DNA from: Bacteroidota bacterium
GTDB lineage: Bacteria > Bacteroidota > Bacteroidia > Chitinophagales > Chitinophagaceae
DNA: 64,000 nt
Assembly (NCBI GenBank): GCA_023386555.1
Contig: JAEWJK010000011.1
Coordinates: 62,001-126,000 of the forward strand
Reading direction: 5' to 3'
Both the position numbers and the translations under genes were made by a program. The notes below the pieces were generated by a model. It had not been told where the DNA came from. It did no database searches and was given only the letters and a program-made list of their open reading frames with translations. Shown here piece by piece: positions 33,889-41,639 of this stretch. The first letter of the stretch is position 1. Every line of letters begins with the position of its first letter.

Positions 33889-33950
33889 TGAGTTATGAGT
33901 TAGGAGTTTGTAGTTATTACTCTAAACTCTGCACTCTAAACTTTCAACTA
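33889..33950. repeat. AGTTATGAGT / ACTCTAAACT word-repeat spacer
   Basis: The rpsS-rplV spacer holds TATGAGTTATGAGTTAGGAG on one side and TACTCTAAACTCTGCACTCT on the other, forming an imperfect inverted repeat of short words. Not coding. Confidence 0.6.
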
Positions 33951-34220
33951 TTATTGTTTAGATCCTGAATGTCCTTTAAAGTTTCTGGTTGGAGCAAACT
34001 CACCAAGTTTGTGACCTACCATAAATTCTGTTACATAAACAGGGATGAACTTGTTGCCATTGTGAACAGCGAAAGTGTGACCTACAAAATCCGGAGAAAT
34101 GGTAGAACGACGACTCCATGTTTTGATAACAGTCTTTTTGCTTTTGCCTTCGTTGATGGCTAAAACCTTGGCTTCAACGTTTGCATCTATGTAAGGACCT
34201 TTTTTAATCGAACGAGCCAT
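33951..34220 (-). CDS. rpsS: 30S ribosomal protein S19
   Basis: 89 aa: MARSIKKGPYIDANVEAKVL, WSRRSTISPDFVGHTFAVHN and GEFAPTRNFKGHSG, the family signature. It sits in the 30S head near S13. Confidence 0.98.
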   Translation of the reverse strand: MARSIKKGPYIDANVEAKVLAINEGKSKKTVIKTWSRRSTISPDFVGHTFAVHNGNKFIPVYVTEFMVGHKLGEFAPTRNFKGHSGSKQ

Positions 34221-34282
34221 ATTATTCTTTTTCTTGTTTATTCCTCTCCGGTTTTACCCAAGAGTATTTTAACGATGAATGA

Positions 34283-35122
34283 TTACTTTGCTAATTTCTT
34301 TCCGTCTCTTCTCTGAATGATAAGTTTATCGCTTCCTTTTCCTCTTGTTCTTGTTTTCTCTCCTTTAGCGTACTTACCGGTTCTGCTTCTTGGATGACCA
34401 CCTGAAGCTCTACCTTCACCACCACCCATTGGGTGATCAACTGGGTTCATCGCAACACCTCTTGTTCTTGGACGAATACCTTTCCACCTGTTAACACCAG
34501 CCTTACCTGCAGTCTGAAGATTATGATCGCTGTTAGAAACAACACCTACAGTTGCATAACAGTTGATCAATACTTTTCTCAACTCACCAGAAGGCATTTT
34601 CAATACAGCATATTTTTCTTCCTTATTAGAAAGCTGAGCTGAAGATCCAGCGCTTCTTGCCATTACACCACCATGACCTGGTTGTAATTCGATGTTGTGA
34701 ACGTTTGTACCTAAAGGCATGTTCTTCATCTGAAGTGCATTACCAATTTCAGGTGCAACTGCATCACCACTGATTACCTTCTGTCCTACCTGGATACCTT
34801 GTGGAGCAAGAATGTATCTTTTTTCACCATCAGCATACTGAATCAAAGAAATGAATGCAGTACGGTTTGGATCATATTCAACTGAAACTACAGTAGCTTC
34901 AATATCTTTCTTATTTCTTTTGAAATCAACGATACGATAGTGATGCTTACTTCCACCACCTCTGTATCTCATTGCACGACGACCTTGAGAGTTACGGCCA
35001 GCTTTCTGATGCTGTGGCTCTAGTAAGCTCTTTTCAGGAGTGTCGGTTGTTAATTCTGCGTAAGCATTTCCAATTCTCCAGCGTGTGCCGGCTGTCATTG
35101 GTTTGTACTTCTTTAATGCCAT
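34283..35122 (-). CDS. rplB: 50S ribosomal protein L2
   Basis: 279 aa: GRNSQGRRAMRYRGGGSKHH near the N-terminus, LQPGHGGVMARSAGSSAQL in the middle and the conserved C-terminal MNPVDHPMGGGEGRASGGHP with the peptidyltransferase-associated His. Length is typical. Confidence 0.98.
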   Translation of the reverse strand: MALKKYKPMTAGTRWRIGNAYAELTTDTPEKSLLEPQHQKAGRNSQGRRAMRYRGGGSKHHYRIVDFKRNKKDIEATVVSVEYDPNRTAFISLIQYADGEKRYILAPQGIQVGQKVISGDAVAPEIGNALQMKNMPLGTNVHNIELQPGHGGVMARSAGSSAQLSNKEEKYAVLKMPSGELRKVLINCYATVGVVSNSDHNLQTAGKAGVNRWKGIRPRTRGVAMNPVDHPMGGGEGRASGGHPRSRTGKYAKGEKTRTRGKGSDKLIIQRRDGKKLAK

Positions 35123-35166
35123 TTGTTCTCGTTTTGTGCGAACTTCTCAGCTTCGCTTGCTATAAA

Positions 35167-35466
35167 TTATATGTTAGAATAAAGATCAATTGTTTCGCCT
35201 TCAGCTACTGTTATGTAAGCTTTCTTATAAGCAGGCTTAACACCCTGGATGAAACCAGCTTTTGTATAACGGGTTTTATTTTTACCAGGAACAACTACAG
35301 TGTTAACATCAACTACAGATACTCCGTAGAATTCTTCCACTGCTTTTTTGATCTCTAACTTGTTTGCCCTACGGTTAACACGGAAAGCATATCTTCTCAA
35401 TTTCTCTTGCTGAAGGTTTGCTTTTTCTGTTAAGATCGGTTTTACTAATACTTCTGTAAGTTTCAT
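35167..35466 (-). CDS. rplW: 50S ribosomal protein L23
   Basis: 99 aa, tunnel-exit protein that docks trigger factor and SRP: VLVKPILTEKANLQQEKLRR, ANKLEIKKAVEEFYGV and the extended loop VVPGKNKTRYTKAGFIQGVK. Canonical place between rplD and rplB. Confidence 0.96.
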   Translation of the reverse strand: MKLTEVLVKPILTEKANLQQEKLRRYAFRVNRRANKLEIKKAVEEFYGVSVVDVNTVVVPGKNKTRYTKAGFIQGVKPAYKKAYITVAEGETIDLYSNI

Positions 35467-35492
35467 TTTATATTGATTGAAACATTATTCAA

Positions 35493-36131
35493 TTAAGCGG
35501 TTGCAGTTGTCTCTTCGCCTGTAAAGATCTTAGCTGCACCTTCAGTTAATACCAGTACATCTGCATTCATGATTTCGTAAGTATTCACGTCTGCTAGTAA
35601 AGTACCATCTGCATTTGGAATATTACGAAGGCTGAGGTAAAGATTATCGTTATACTCAGGAAGAATGAACAATGCTTTTTTCGCATCAACTTTCAGATTC
35701 TTCAATGTACCAGCGATAGTCTTTGTTTTAGGAGCATCGAAGCTGATATCTTCAACTACTACGATCGCATTTTCTTTTGCTTTGTAAGCCAGTGCAGACA
35801 TTTTAGCAAGGTCTTTCACTTTCTTGTTCAGCTTGAAGTCATAACTGTGTGGCTTAGGTCCGAAGATAGTACCACCACCTTTGTATAAAGGGTTTCTGAT
35901 ATTACCTTTTCTTGCACCACCAGTACCTTTTTGCTTGTGAAGTTTACGGCTCGCACCTTTTACTTCAGCACGGGTTTTAACCTTATGTGTACCGGAACGG
36001 GCTGCAGCCAAATATTGCTTAACAGCGAGGTAGATCACATGATCATTCGGCTCGATACCGAAAATATCATCTGGCAATTCTACTTTCCTGCCGGTTGATT
36101 GTCCGTTTATATTTAAAACATCTACTTGCAT
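35493..36131 (-). CDS. rplD: 50S ribosomal protein L4
   Basis: 212 aa: the exit-tunnel loop KLHKQKGTGGARKGNIRNPL and KPHSYDFKLNKKVKDLA, plus the globular C-terminal half. In E. coli L4 represses the S10 operon by binding its leader; no leader of that kind is identifiable, but see the structured region before rplC. Confidence 0.97.
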   Translation of the reverse strand: MQVDVLNINGQSTGRKVELPDDIFGIEPNDHVIYLAVKQYLAAARSGTHKVKTRAEVKGASRKLHKQKGTGGARKGNIRNPLYKGGGTIFGPKPHSYDFKLNKKVKDLAKMSALAYKAKENAIVVVEDISFDAPKTKTIAGTLKNLKVDAKKALFILPEYNDNLYLSLRNIPNADGTLLADVNTYEIMNADVLVLTEGAAKIFTGEETTATA

Positions 36132-36153
36132 CTTCTTTCAGATTAATTGGTGA

Positions 36154-36771
36154 TTACTTCTGGATTAATACGATTGAACCGTTGTGACCTGGAACTGATC
36201 CTGTAACAAGAATGTAGTTTTTCTCAGGGAAGATCTTAACTACTTTCAGTCCTTTCATTTTAACCCTGTCATTACCCATTTGACCGGCCATTCTCATTCC
36301 TTTGAATACTCTTGAAGGATAAGAAGAACCACCGATAGAACCAGGTGCTCTTTGTCTGTCGTGCTGACCGTGTGAACCTTCACCCACACCACTAAAGCCG
36401 TGACGTTTAACAACACCCTGGAAACCTTTACCCTTGGTAGTACCAACTACTTCAACTTTATCTCCTTCTTCGAAGATGTCTACAGTAATTGTTTCACCAA
36501 TTGCTTTTTCTATTGAATAATTGCGGAATTCTTTTACGAATTTCTTGGCAGCAGTATTTGCCTTAGAGAAGTGATTTAATTCGGCTCTTGTAGCGTGTTT
36601 TTCTTTCTTGTCGCCGAAAGCTAACTGAAGAGCTGAGTAACCATCAGTGTCATTCGTTTTAACCTGGGTTACTACACATGGGCCAGCTTCGATGATGGTG
36701 CAAGCAGTTTGCTTTCCATCGGCAGCGAAGATGCTGGTCATGCCAATTTTTTTTCCAATAATACCTTTCAT
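36154..36771 (-). CDS. rplC: 50S ribosomal protein L3
   Basis: 205 aa: MKGIIGKKIGMTSIFAADGK, the central KGKGFQGVVKRHGFSG, and PGSIGGSSYPSRVFKGMRMA. It binds the 3' end of 23S rRNA and sits near the peptidyltransferase centre. It is preceded by a 314-base spacer with a strong hairpin. Confidence 0.98.
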   Translation of the reverse strand: MKGIIGKKIGMTSIFAADGKQTACTIIEAGPCVVTQVKTNDTDGYSALQLAFGDKKEKHATRAELNHFSKANTAAKKFVKEFRNYSIEKAIGETITVDIFEEGDKVEVVGTTKGKGFQGVVKRHGFSGVGEGSHGQHDRQRAPGSIGGSSYPSRVFKGMRMAGQMGNDRVKMKGLKVVKIFPEKNYILVTGSVPGHNGSIVLIQK

Positions 36772-37085
36772 CGTTTTTGCGGTTTATGCCCCGCAAGGTT
36801 AAGAGGACAATTCCGATGATGTTCGGAATTTCAATCCTTGTTAACTGCCGACCTTTTCCTGTGTTTCCTTATACTAAAGGAGAGGAAGTACCGGAAGTAA
36901 ACAAACCTCGAAGGGCCTGTTTATATGTAGCCTTCTGAATTCTCTGTAGAGATGCCAGAAGATTAATTTATTTATCAGAGCTCTTTTTTCAATACGGATT
37001 TTGCCGTAAGGATTGAGAGATGACTATTTTAAGAACTTTTGCTTTTTTAATTCCCATGACTTAATGTCGTGGCAATTATGGCATT
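36772..37085 (-). promoter_or_regulatory. Structured long spacer between rpsJ and rplC, candidate leader
   Basis: 314 bases with no gene, unusually long inside a ribosomal operon. Next to the rplC start it contains a perfect 8-bp stem AATTCCGA/TCGGAATT (36809-36816, 36823-36830, 6-base loop), framed by CAAGG/CCTTG (36794-36798, 36836-36840). It is followed on the mRNA by about 20 bases to the ATG. This could be an autoregulatory r-protein site or an internal promoter region; the evidence is structural only. Confidence 0.45.
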
Positions 37086-37391
37086 TTATGCCTTAATCTC
37101 AACTTCCACACCTGAAGGAAGATCTAACTTTGATAACGCATCTACCGTTCTTGATGAAGAGGTGTAGATATCCAGTAAACGCTTATGCGTAGCTAACTGG
37201 AACTGTTCACGGCTTTTCTTGTTAACGTGTGGTGAACGGAGAACAGTGAATATTCTTTTGTGTGTTGGCAAAGGAATAGGACCTGTAACTACTGCACCTG
37301 TGCTGCGAACAGTTTTAACGATTTTCTCAGCAGATTTATCAACCAGGCTGTGATCGTAAGACTGTAATTTGATTCTGATTCTTTGAGACAT
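37086..37391 (-). CDS. rpsJ: 30S ribosomal protein S10
   Basis: 101 aa beginning MSQRIRIKLQSYDHSLVDKS, with the signature GPIPLPTHKRIFTVLRSPHV. The frame is open 20 residues further (to 37451), but the promoter -7 box lies inside that extension, so the short start is correct. It is the first gene of the S10-spc transcription unit. Confidence 0.97.
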   Translation of the reverse strand: MSQRIRIKLQSYDHSLVDKSAEKIVKTVRSTGAVVTGPIPLPTHKRIFTVLRSPHVNKKSREQFQLATHKRLLDIYTSSSRTVDALSKLDLPSGVEVEIKA

Positions 37392-37420
37392 ATCCAAAAC
37401 CCAATTTTCAGTTGGGGTTG

Positions 37421-37452
37421 CAAAAGTAAGGGGATATAACTTAACAGACAAA
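37421..37452 (-). promoter_or_regulatory. Promoter of the S10-spc ribosomal operon
   Basis: Minus strand: TTTG (37452-37449), 20 bases, TACTTTTG (37428-37421). This is an excellent match to the Bacteroidota TTTG/TAnnTTTG consensus. Predicted transcription starts near 37415, about 24 bases before the rpsJ ATG. Confidence 0.8.
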
Positions 37453-37642
37453 CATCAGGGTAATATTTTTTGCAAAAGAAGCTAAAAATCAGGTTAAACT
37501 ATTCTTAAGAGCCAGTTGATCCGACAATTTAGTAATGCTTGAACGATTTCGGGAGAAAAAATATTAATCAAGTGCAACCTGAACACTATAAGTTAAGAAT
37601 ATATTGCTCAAAAACTAATTATTAGGAAATCAGTCGCCAAAG

Positions 37643-37674
37643 GTTCTGAACGTACAAGTGAGTGACACAACGAA
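37643..37674 (-). repeat. Interspersed repeat, subtype A copy
   Basis: On the minus strand the core TTCGTTGTGTCACTCACTTG-TAC (37674-37652) is followed by GTTCAGAACC. It lies between the fusA terminator and the rpsJ promoter. Confidence 0.8.
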
Positions 37675-37702
37675 GCTCCATAGCAGCACAGTCTTCTGTT
37701 AC

Positions 37703-37732
37703 AAAAAAATCCCGCTTCTCTCGAAACGGGAT
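37703..37732 (-). terminator. fusA terminator
   Basis: Minus strand ATCCCG...CGGGAT stem, with an inner TTTC/GAAG extension, followed by TTTTTTTG. It starts 25 bases after the fusA stop and uncouples fusA from rpsJ. Confidence 0.85.
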
Positions 37733-37756
37733 CTATATAATAAAAGTAATGGTCTC

Positions 37757-39907
37757 TTAGTCTTCAACCTTCACCTTACCCTTGCTCTTTGCTATCACTT
37801 CTTCAGCAATATTGTTTGGAGCCGGTGAATAATGTGAGAACTCCATTGTAGAAGTTGCACGGCCAGATGACATTGAACGAAGCTGTGTTACATATCCGAA
37901 CATTTCAGAAAGTGGCACTTTAGCCTTGATCACCTGAGCATTACCTCTTGTGTCCATACCTTCCAACATACCACGACGACGGTTTAAGTCACCTGTAACA
38001 TCACCCATGTACTGGTCTGGAGTTACTACTTCAACCTTCATGATCGGCTCAAGTAAAATTGGTTTTGCTTTACGACCAGCTTCACGGAAACCAGCTTTAG
38101 CACACAATTCAAAAGACATTGCATCAGAGTCAACCTGGTGGAATGAACCATCAAAGATTCTCACCTTCATATTGTCAACTGGATAACCTGCCAATACACC
38201 TGTACTCATAGAAGTTTCAAAACCTTTTTGAATAGCAGGATGGAATTCCTTAGGAATAGAACCTCCGAAAATGTCATTCTTGAACTGGAAGTGTTTACCT
38301 GGATTTTCAGCTAACCATTCTTTATCAGCAGGACCGAATTCAAACTGGATATCGGCAAACTTACCACGACCACCAGACTGCTTTTTCAATACTTCTCTGT
38401 GTTCTACAGATGTGTTGAAAGCTTCTTTGTAAGCCACCTGAGGATTACCCTGGTTTACTTCAACTTTAAACTCACGTCTCATACGATCAACAATGATCTC
38501 GAGGTGAAGTTCTCCCATACCTGAAAGGATGGTTTGACCGGTATCTTCATCAGTCTTTACTCTTAATGTAGGATCTTCTTCCACCAGCTTAGCGATAGCC
38601 ATACCCATCTTGTCTACGTCAGCCTGGGTTTTTGGTTCAACCGCAACAGAGATTACAGGCTCAGGAATGAACATGTTCTCTAATACAATCGGATGGTTCT
38701 CATCACAAAGTGTATCTCCGGTTTTAATCTCTTTAAATCCAACAGCAGCACCAATATCACCTGCTTCGATGAAATCGATTGGATTTTGCTTATTAGCAAA
38801 CATTTTTAAGATACGAGAGATCCTTTCATTCTTACCACTTCTCATGTTACGTACATAAGAACCGGCATCCAAATGACCAGAATAGCACCTGAAGAATGCA
38901 AGACGACCTACATAAGGGTCAGTCATGATTTTGAAAGCCAATGCAGCAAAAGGAGCTTTCGGATCAGCTTTTCTTGTGATGGGTTCTCCAGAATCAGGAT
39001 CTGTACCTACAGTATCTTCAATATCTACCGGAGAAGGCAGGTAACGACAAACCGCATCCAATGCAGTTTGAACACCTTTGTTCTTAAATGAAGAACCACA
39101 CATCATCGGAACGATAGAAAGATCGATCGTAGCCTTACGAATAGCTTCATGAACTTCAGCTTCGCTGATGGTATTTGGATCATCGAAGAATTTCTCCATT
39201 AATTTATCATCGTATTCCGCAACAGCTTCGATCAGCTGAGCTCTCCAGTGATTGGCTTCTTCAACCATATCAGCAGGAACATCGATCTCATCGAAAGTCA
39301 TACCTTCTGTTTCGGCATGCCAAACAATACCTTTCATTTTAATAAGGTCAACCACACCGGTAAAGTTGTCTTCAGCACCGATAGGTAATTGAAGTGGAAC
39401 GGCTTTAGCACCAAGCATTTCTCTTACCTGGTTAACCACCATTAAGAAATCAGCACCGGCACGGTCCATTTTGTTTACGAAACCAATACGTGGAACTTTA
39501 TAACGGTTAGCCTGGCGCCAAACTGTTTCTGACTGAGGTTCAACACCATCAACAGCAGAGAACAAAGCGATCAGACCATCCAAAACCCTCATAGAACGTT
39601 CTACCTCAACGGTAAAATCTACGTGGCCCGGAGTATCAATAATGTTGAAATAATATTTTTTAGTGTCAGCGGTAGCCTTTCCTTTTTCTGTAGGGAAATT
39701 CCACTGGCAGCTTACGGCTGCTGAGGTAATAGTGATACCTCTTTCTTTCTCCTGTTCCATCCAGTCAGTGGTAGCAGCACCTTCGTGTACCTCTCCAATT
39801 TTGTGGATCATACCGGTATAGCGTAAGATACGCTCTGTAGTAGTGGTTTTACCAGCATCAATGTGAGCGGCAATACCAAAGTTCCTTTGCAATTTTAAGT
39901 CAGCCAT
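37757..39907 (-). CDS. fusA: Elongation factor G
   Basis: 716 aa translational GTPase that drives translocation. G1 AHIDAGKTTTTERIL, G3 DTPGHVDFT and G4 NKMDRAGA are present, and domains II-V follow, with GMGELHLEIIVDRM and HYSPAPNNIAEEV near the C-terminus. Normal length. Here it is monocistronic (own -7 box upstream, own terminator), and the usual upstream partners rpsL and rpsG are absent. Confidence 0.98.
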   Translation of the reverse strand: MADLKLQRNFGIAAHIDAGKTTTTERILRYTGMIHKIGEVHEGAATTDWMEQEKERGITITSAAVSCQWNFPTEKGKATADTKKYYFNIIDTPGHVDFTVEVERSMRVLDGLIALFSAVDGVEPQSETVWRQANRYKVPRIGFVNKMDRAGADFLMVVNQVREMLGAKAVPLQLPIGAEDNFTGVVDLIKMKGIVWHAETEGMTFDEIDVPADMVEEANHWRAQLIEAVAEYDDKLMEKFFDDPNTISEAEVHEAIRKATIDLSIVPMMCGSSFKNKGVQTALDAVCRYLPSPVDIEDTVGTDPDSGEPITRKADPKAPFAALAFKIMTDPYVGRLAFFRCYSGHLDAGSYVRNMRSGKNERISRILKMFANKQNPIDFIEAGDIGAAVGFKEIKTGDTLCDENHPIVLENMFIPEPVISVAVEPKTQADVDKMGMAIAKLVEEDPTLRVKTDEDTGQTILSGMGELHLEIIVDRMRREFKVEVNQGNPQVAYKEAFNTSVEHREVLKKQSGGRGKFADIQFEFGPADKEWLAENPGKHFQFKNDIFGGSIPKEFHPAIQKGFETSMSTGVLAGYPVDNMKVRIFDGSFHQVDSDAMSFELCAKAGFREAGRKAKPILLEPIMKVEVVTPDQYMGDVTGDLNRRRGMLEGMDTRGNAQVIKAKVPLSEMFGYVTQLRSMSSGRATSTMEFSHYSPAPNNIAEEVIAKSKGKVKVED

Positions 39908-39933
39908 AAAGCTTGTTTAATTTTTTCGAGCGG

Positions 39934-39941
39934 CAAAGGTA
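39934..39941 (-). promoter_or_regulatory. Probable -7 element of the fusA promoter
   Basis: TACCTTTG on the minus strand, 26 bases before the fusA start codon, matching TAnnTTTG. No good TTTG at -33 was found, so confidence is moderate. Confidence 0.5.
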
Positions 39942-40017
39942 AGGGTTTCAATAATTGATTTTTTGCGGAAGTTGAATTAAATAATTGTGTGGAAAAGTTA
40001 AGGTTGAGGCTAAATGA

Positions 40018-40049
40018 GACAATTTGATAATGTGACAATTCGATAATGA
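40018..40049. repeat. Two tandem 16-bp words in fusA-dCMP deaminase spacer
   Basis: GACAATTTGATAATGT (40018-40033) and GACAATTCGATAATGA (40034-40049) are adjacent direct repeats with 14/16 identity. Not coding. Confidence 0.65.
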
Positions 40050-40088
40050 GCGATGATTATTTTGCCGGCTGAAGGTTTCATGGCATCG

Positions 40089-40111
40089 TTCGTTGTGTCA
40101 CTCACTTGTAC
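40089..40111 (+). repeat. Interspersed repeat, subtype A copy
   Basis: A perfect match to the 23-bp subtype A core (TTCGTTGTGTCACTCACTTG-TAC), between the divergent fusA and dCMP deaminase genes. Confidence 0.8.
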
Positions 40112-40151
40112 GGTTGGAAGTTTGGGGAGCGTCTCCAGGAGTAAATTGAAA

Positions 40152-40159
40152 TATCTTTG
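40152..40159 (+). promoter_or_regulatory. -7 element upstream of dCMP deaminase
   Basis: TATCTTTG, 15 bases before the ATG at 40175. It rules out the in-frame TTG at 40157 as the start, because that codon lies within the box. No correctly spaced -33 element is obvious. Confidence 0.55.
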
Positions 40160-40174
40160 TCCACAACCAAAATT

Positions 40175-40672
40175 ATGGCTGGAAGAAAAAACTACATATC
40201 CTGGGATGAATACTTTATGGGTGTAGCTTTACTCAGTGGATTAAGAAGTAAAGACCCAAATACACAAGTAGGTGCATGTATTGTAAATGCACAAAATAAG
40301 ATCGTTGGTGCTGGTTATAACGGCTTGCCAATCGGTTGCAGCGATGAAGCATTTCCGTGGGAAAAACAAGGTGAATTTCTTGAGACAAAATATCCTTATG
40401 TATGTCATGCAGAATTGAATGCCATTCTTAATAATATTGGTATGGATCTTTCAGGCTGCAGAATTTATACTGCTTTATTCCCCTGCAATGAATGCAGTAA
40501 AGCCATTATTCAATCCGGTATTAAAGAAGTGATCTATTTAAGTGATAAATACGATGGAACGCCGGTTTCCGTTGCCAGCAAACGAATGTTAGATACTGCA
40601 GGAGTTTCGCACAGAAGAGTGGAAGTAAAGCGGAAAAGTATTGAACTATCATTCGATGAAAGAAATATATAA
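40175..40672 (+). CDS. Deoxycytidylate (dCMP) deaminase, ComEB family
   Basis: 165 aa zinc deaminase, dCMP to dUMP for thymidylate synthesis. It starts MAGRKNYISWDEYFMGVALL. GACIVNAQNKIVGAGYNGLP is typical of the family; the zinc site is CHAELNAIL (His-Ala-Glu) and LFPCNECSKAIIQSG (PCxxC). The start was chosen using the -7 element at 40152-40159. Confidence 0.93.
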   Translation: MAGRKNYISWDEYFMGVALLSGLRSKDPNTQVGACIVNAQNKIVGAGYNGLPIGCSDEAFPWEKQGEFLETKYPYVCHAELNAILNNIGMDLSGCRIYTALFPCNECSKAIIQSGIKEVIYLSDKYDGTPVSVASKRMLDTAGVSHRRVEVKRKSIELSFDERNI

Positions 40673-40768
40673 GCCTCTAGGACTGCCTTAGTCTTACTCA
40701 AACCCTATCCGTTATTAGTGGAGTGATATCGAGCATATTTTTCGATATTTTTACCTAAACCATTAACA

Positions 40769-41638
40769 ATGAGACTATTTACACTTGCAATTGCTATGTG
40801 TCTTTTCTGGGCAATAAACATAGTCAATGCTCAAAACAATACCCCAAAGAAAACAGCCGCAGCCCCTGCAAAAAATAGTGAAGCAAAACAGAAACTCTTA
40901 TTCGATAAGTTTTTTGAATTAAATGATGGCGATTCTGCAGATGTAGTTTTGAAATCGAAGATTGGAACTGATATCTATCAACTTGATAACAAATCGAAAT
41001 ATGGCATTTATGTTTCTGCATGGGCTAACACTTACGCTGAGCAATACGATGCAGCAATTAGGCTGATAGAACAATTGAAAAAAGATTATGCTGATTGGGC
41101 CGAAGTTTATTTTTTGCATGCACAGTACCTTGACTATAAAGAACAAAACGGGTTTATTGAACAAGCACAGAAATGCATTGAAATGAATCCAAAGTTAATT
41201 TACCCATTGTTTTTTCTAGCCACAAAATATGAGGAACTTGAAAACTATAAATTGGCTTTACGGTATTATGATATGCTTGAAAAAGCTGCTCCAACTCATA
41301 AATCAGTTTTTTATAACCGTGGCTATATAAAGTCAATTTTGAAAGACAGTAAAGGTGCGATTAGTGATTATACTAAAGCACTACAGTTAAACCCGAAACA
41401 CCACAGGGCTTTGTTCAATCGAGGAAGAGAATATATGTTCCTTAAGGAATATGCTAATGCTGAAACTGATTTTGACACGTTTATTAAAGTAAAATCTGAT
41501 TACGATGAGGCATATTATTATAGAGGTGCTGCAAAATATTATCAGAAAAAACAGGATGCTGCTTGTGTGGATATGAAGAAGGCTGCTCAACTTGGTCATA
41601 AAGGTGCAGCAGATTTTGTAACCACATATTGCCAGTGA
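40769..41638 (+). CDS. Exported TPR protein, probable partner of the caspase-like protein
   Basis: 289 aa. A signal peptide (MRLFTLAIAMCLFWAINIVN-AQ) is followed by a Lys/Ala-rich stretch, then about four tetratricopeptide repeats from residue 90 (AQKCIEMNPKLIYPLFFLAT, HKSVFYNRGYIKSILKDSKG, NPKHHRALFNRGREYMFLKE, YDEAYYYRGAAKYYQKKQDA). It ends one base before the next gene starts, so the two are surely co-transcribed. A scaffold or adaptor role in the periplasm or at the surface is inferred. Confidence 0.82.
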   Translation: MRLFTLAIAMCLFWAINIVNAQNNTPKKTAAAPAKNSEAKQKLLFDKFFELNDGDSADVVLKSKIGTDIYQLDNKSKYGIYVSAWANTYAEQYDAAIRLIEQLKKDYADWAEVYFLHAQYLDYKEQNGFIEQAQKCIEMNPKLIYPLFFLATKYEELENYKLALRYYDMLEKAAPTHKSVFYNRGYIKSILKDSKGAISDYTKALQLNPKHHRALFNRGREYMFLKEYANAETDFDTFIKVKSDYDEAYYYRGAAKYYQKKQDAACVDMKKAAQLGHKGAADFVTTYCQ

Positions 41639-41639
41639 T

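Larger units (their letters stand above)
37392..37756. other. fusA-rpsJ intergenic region
   Basis: 365 bases containing, in minus-strand order, the fusA terminator (37703-37732), a copy of the interspersed repeat (37643-37674) and the rpsJ promoter (37421-37452). The rest shows no coding potential. Confidence 0.8.
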
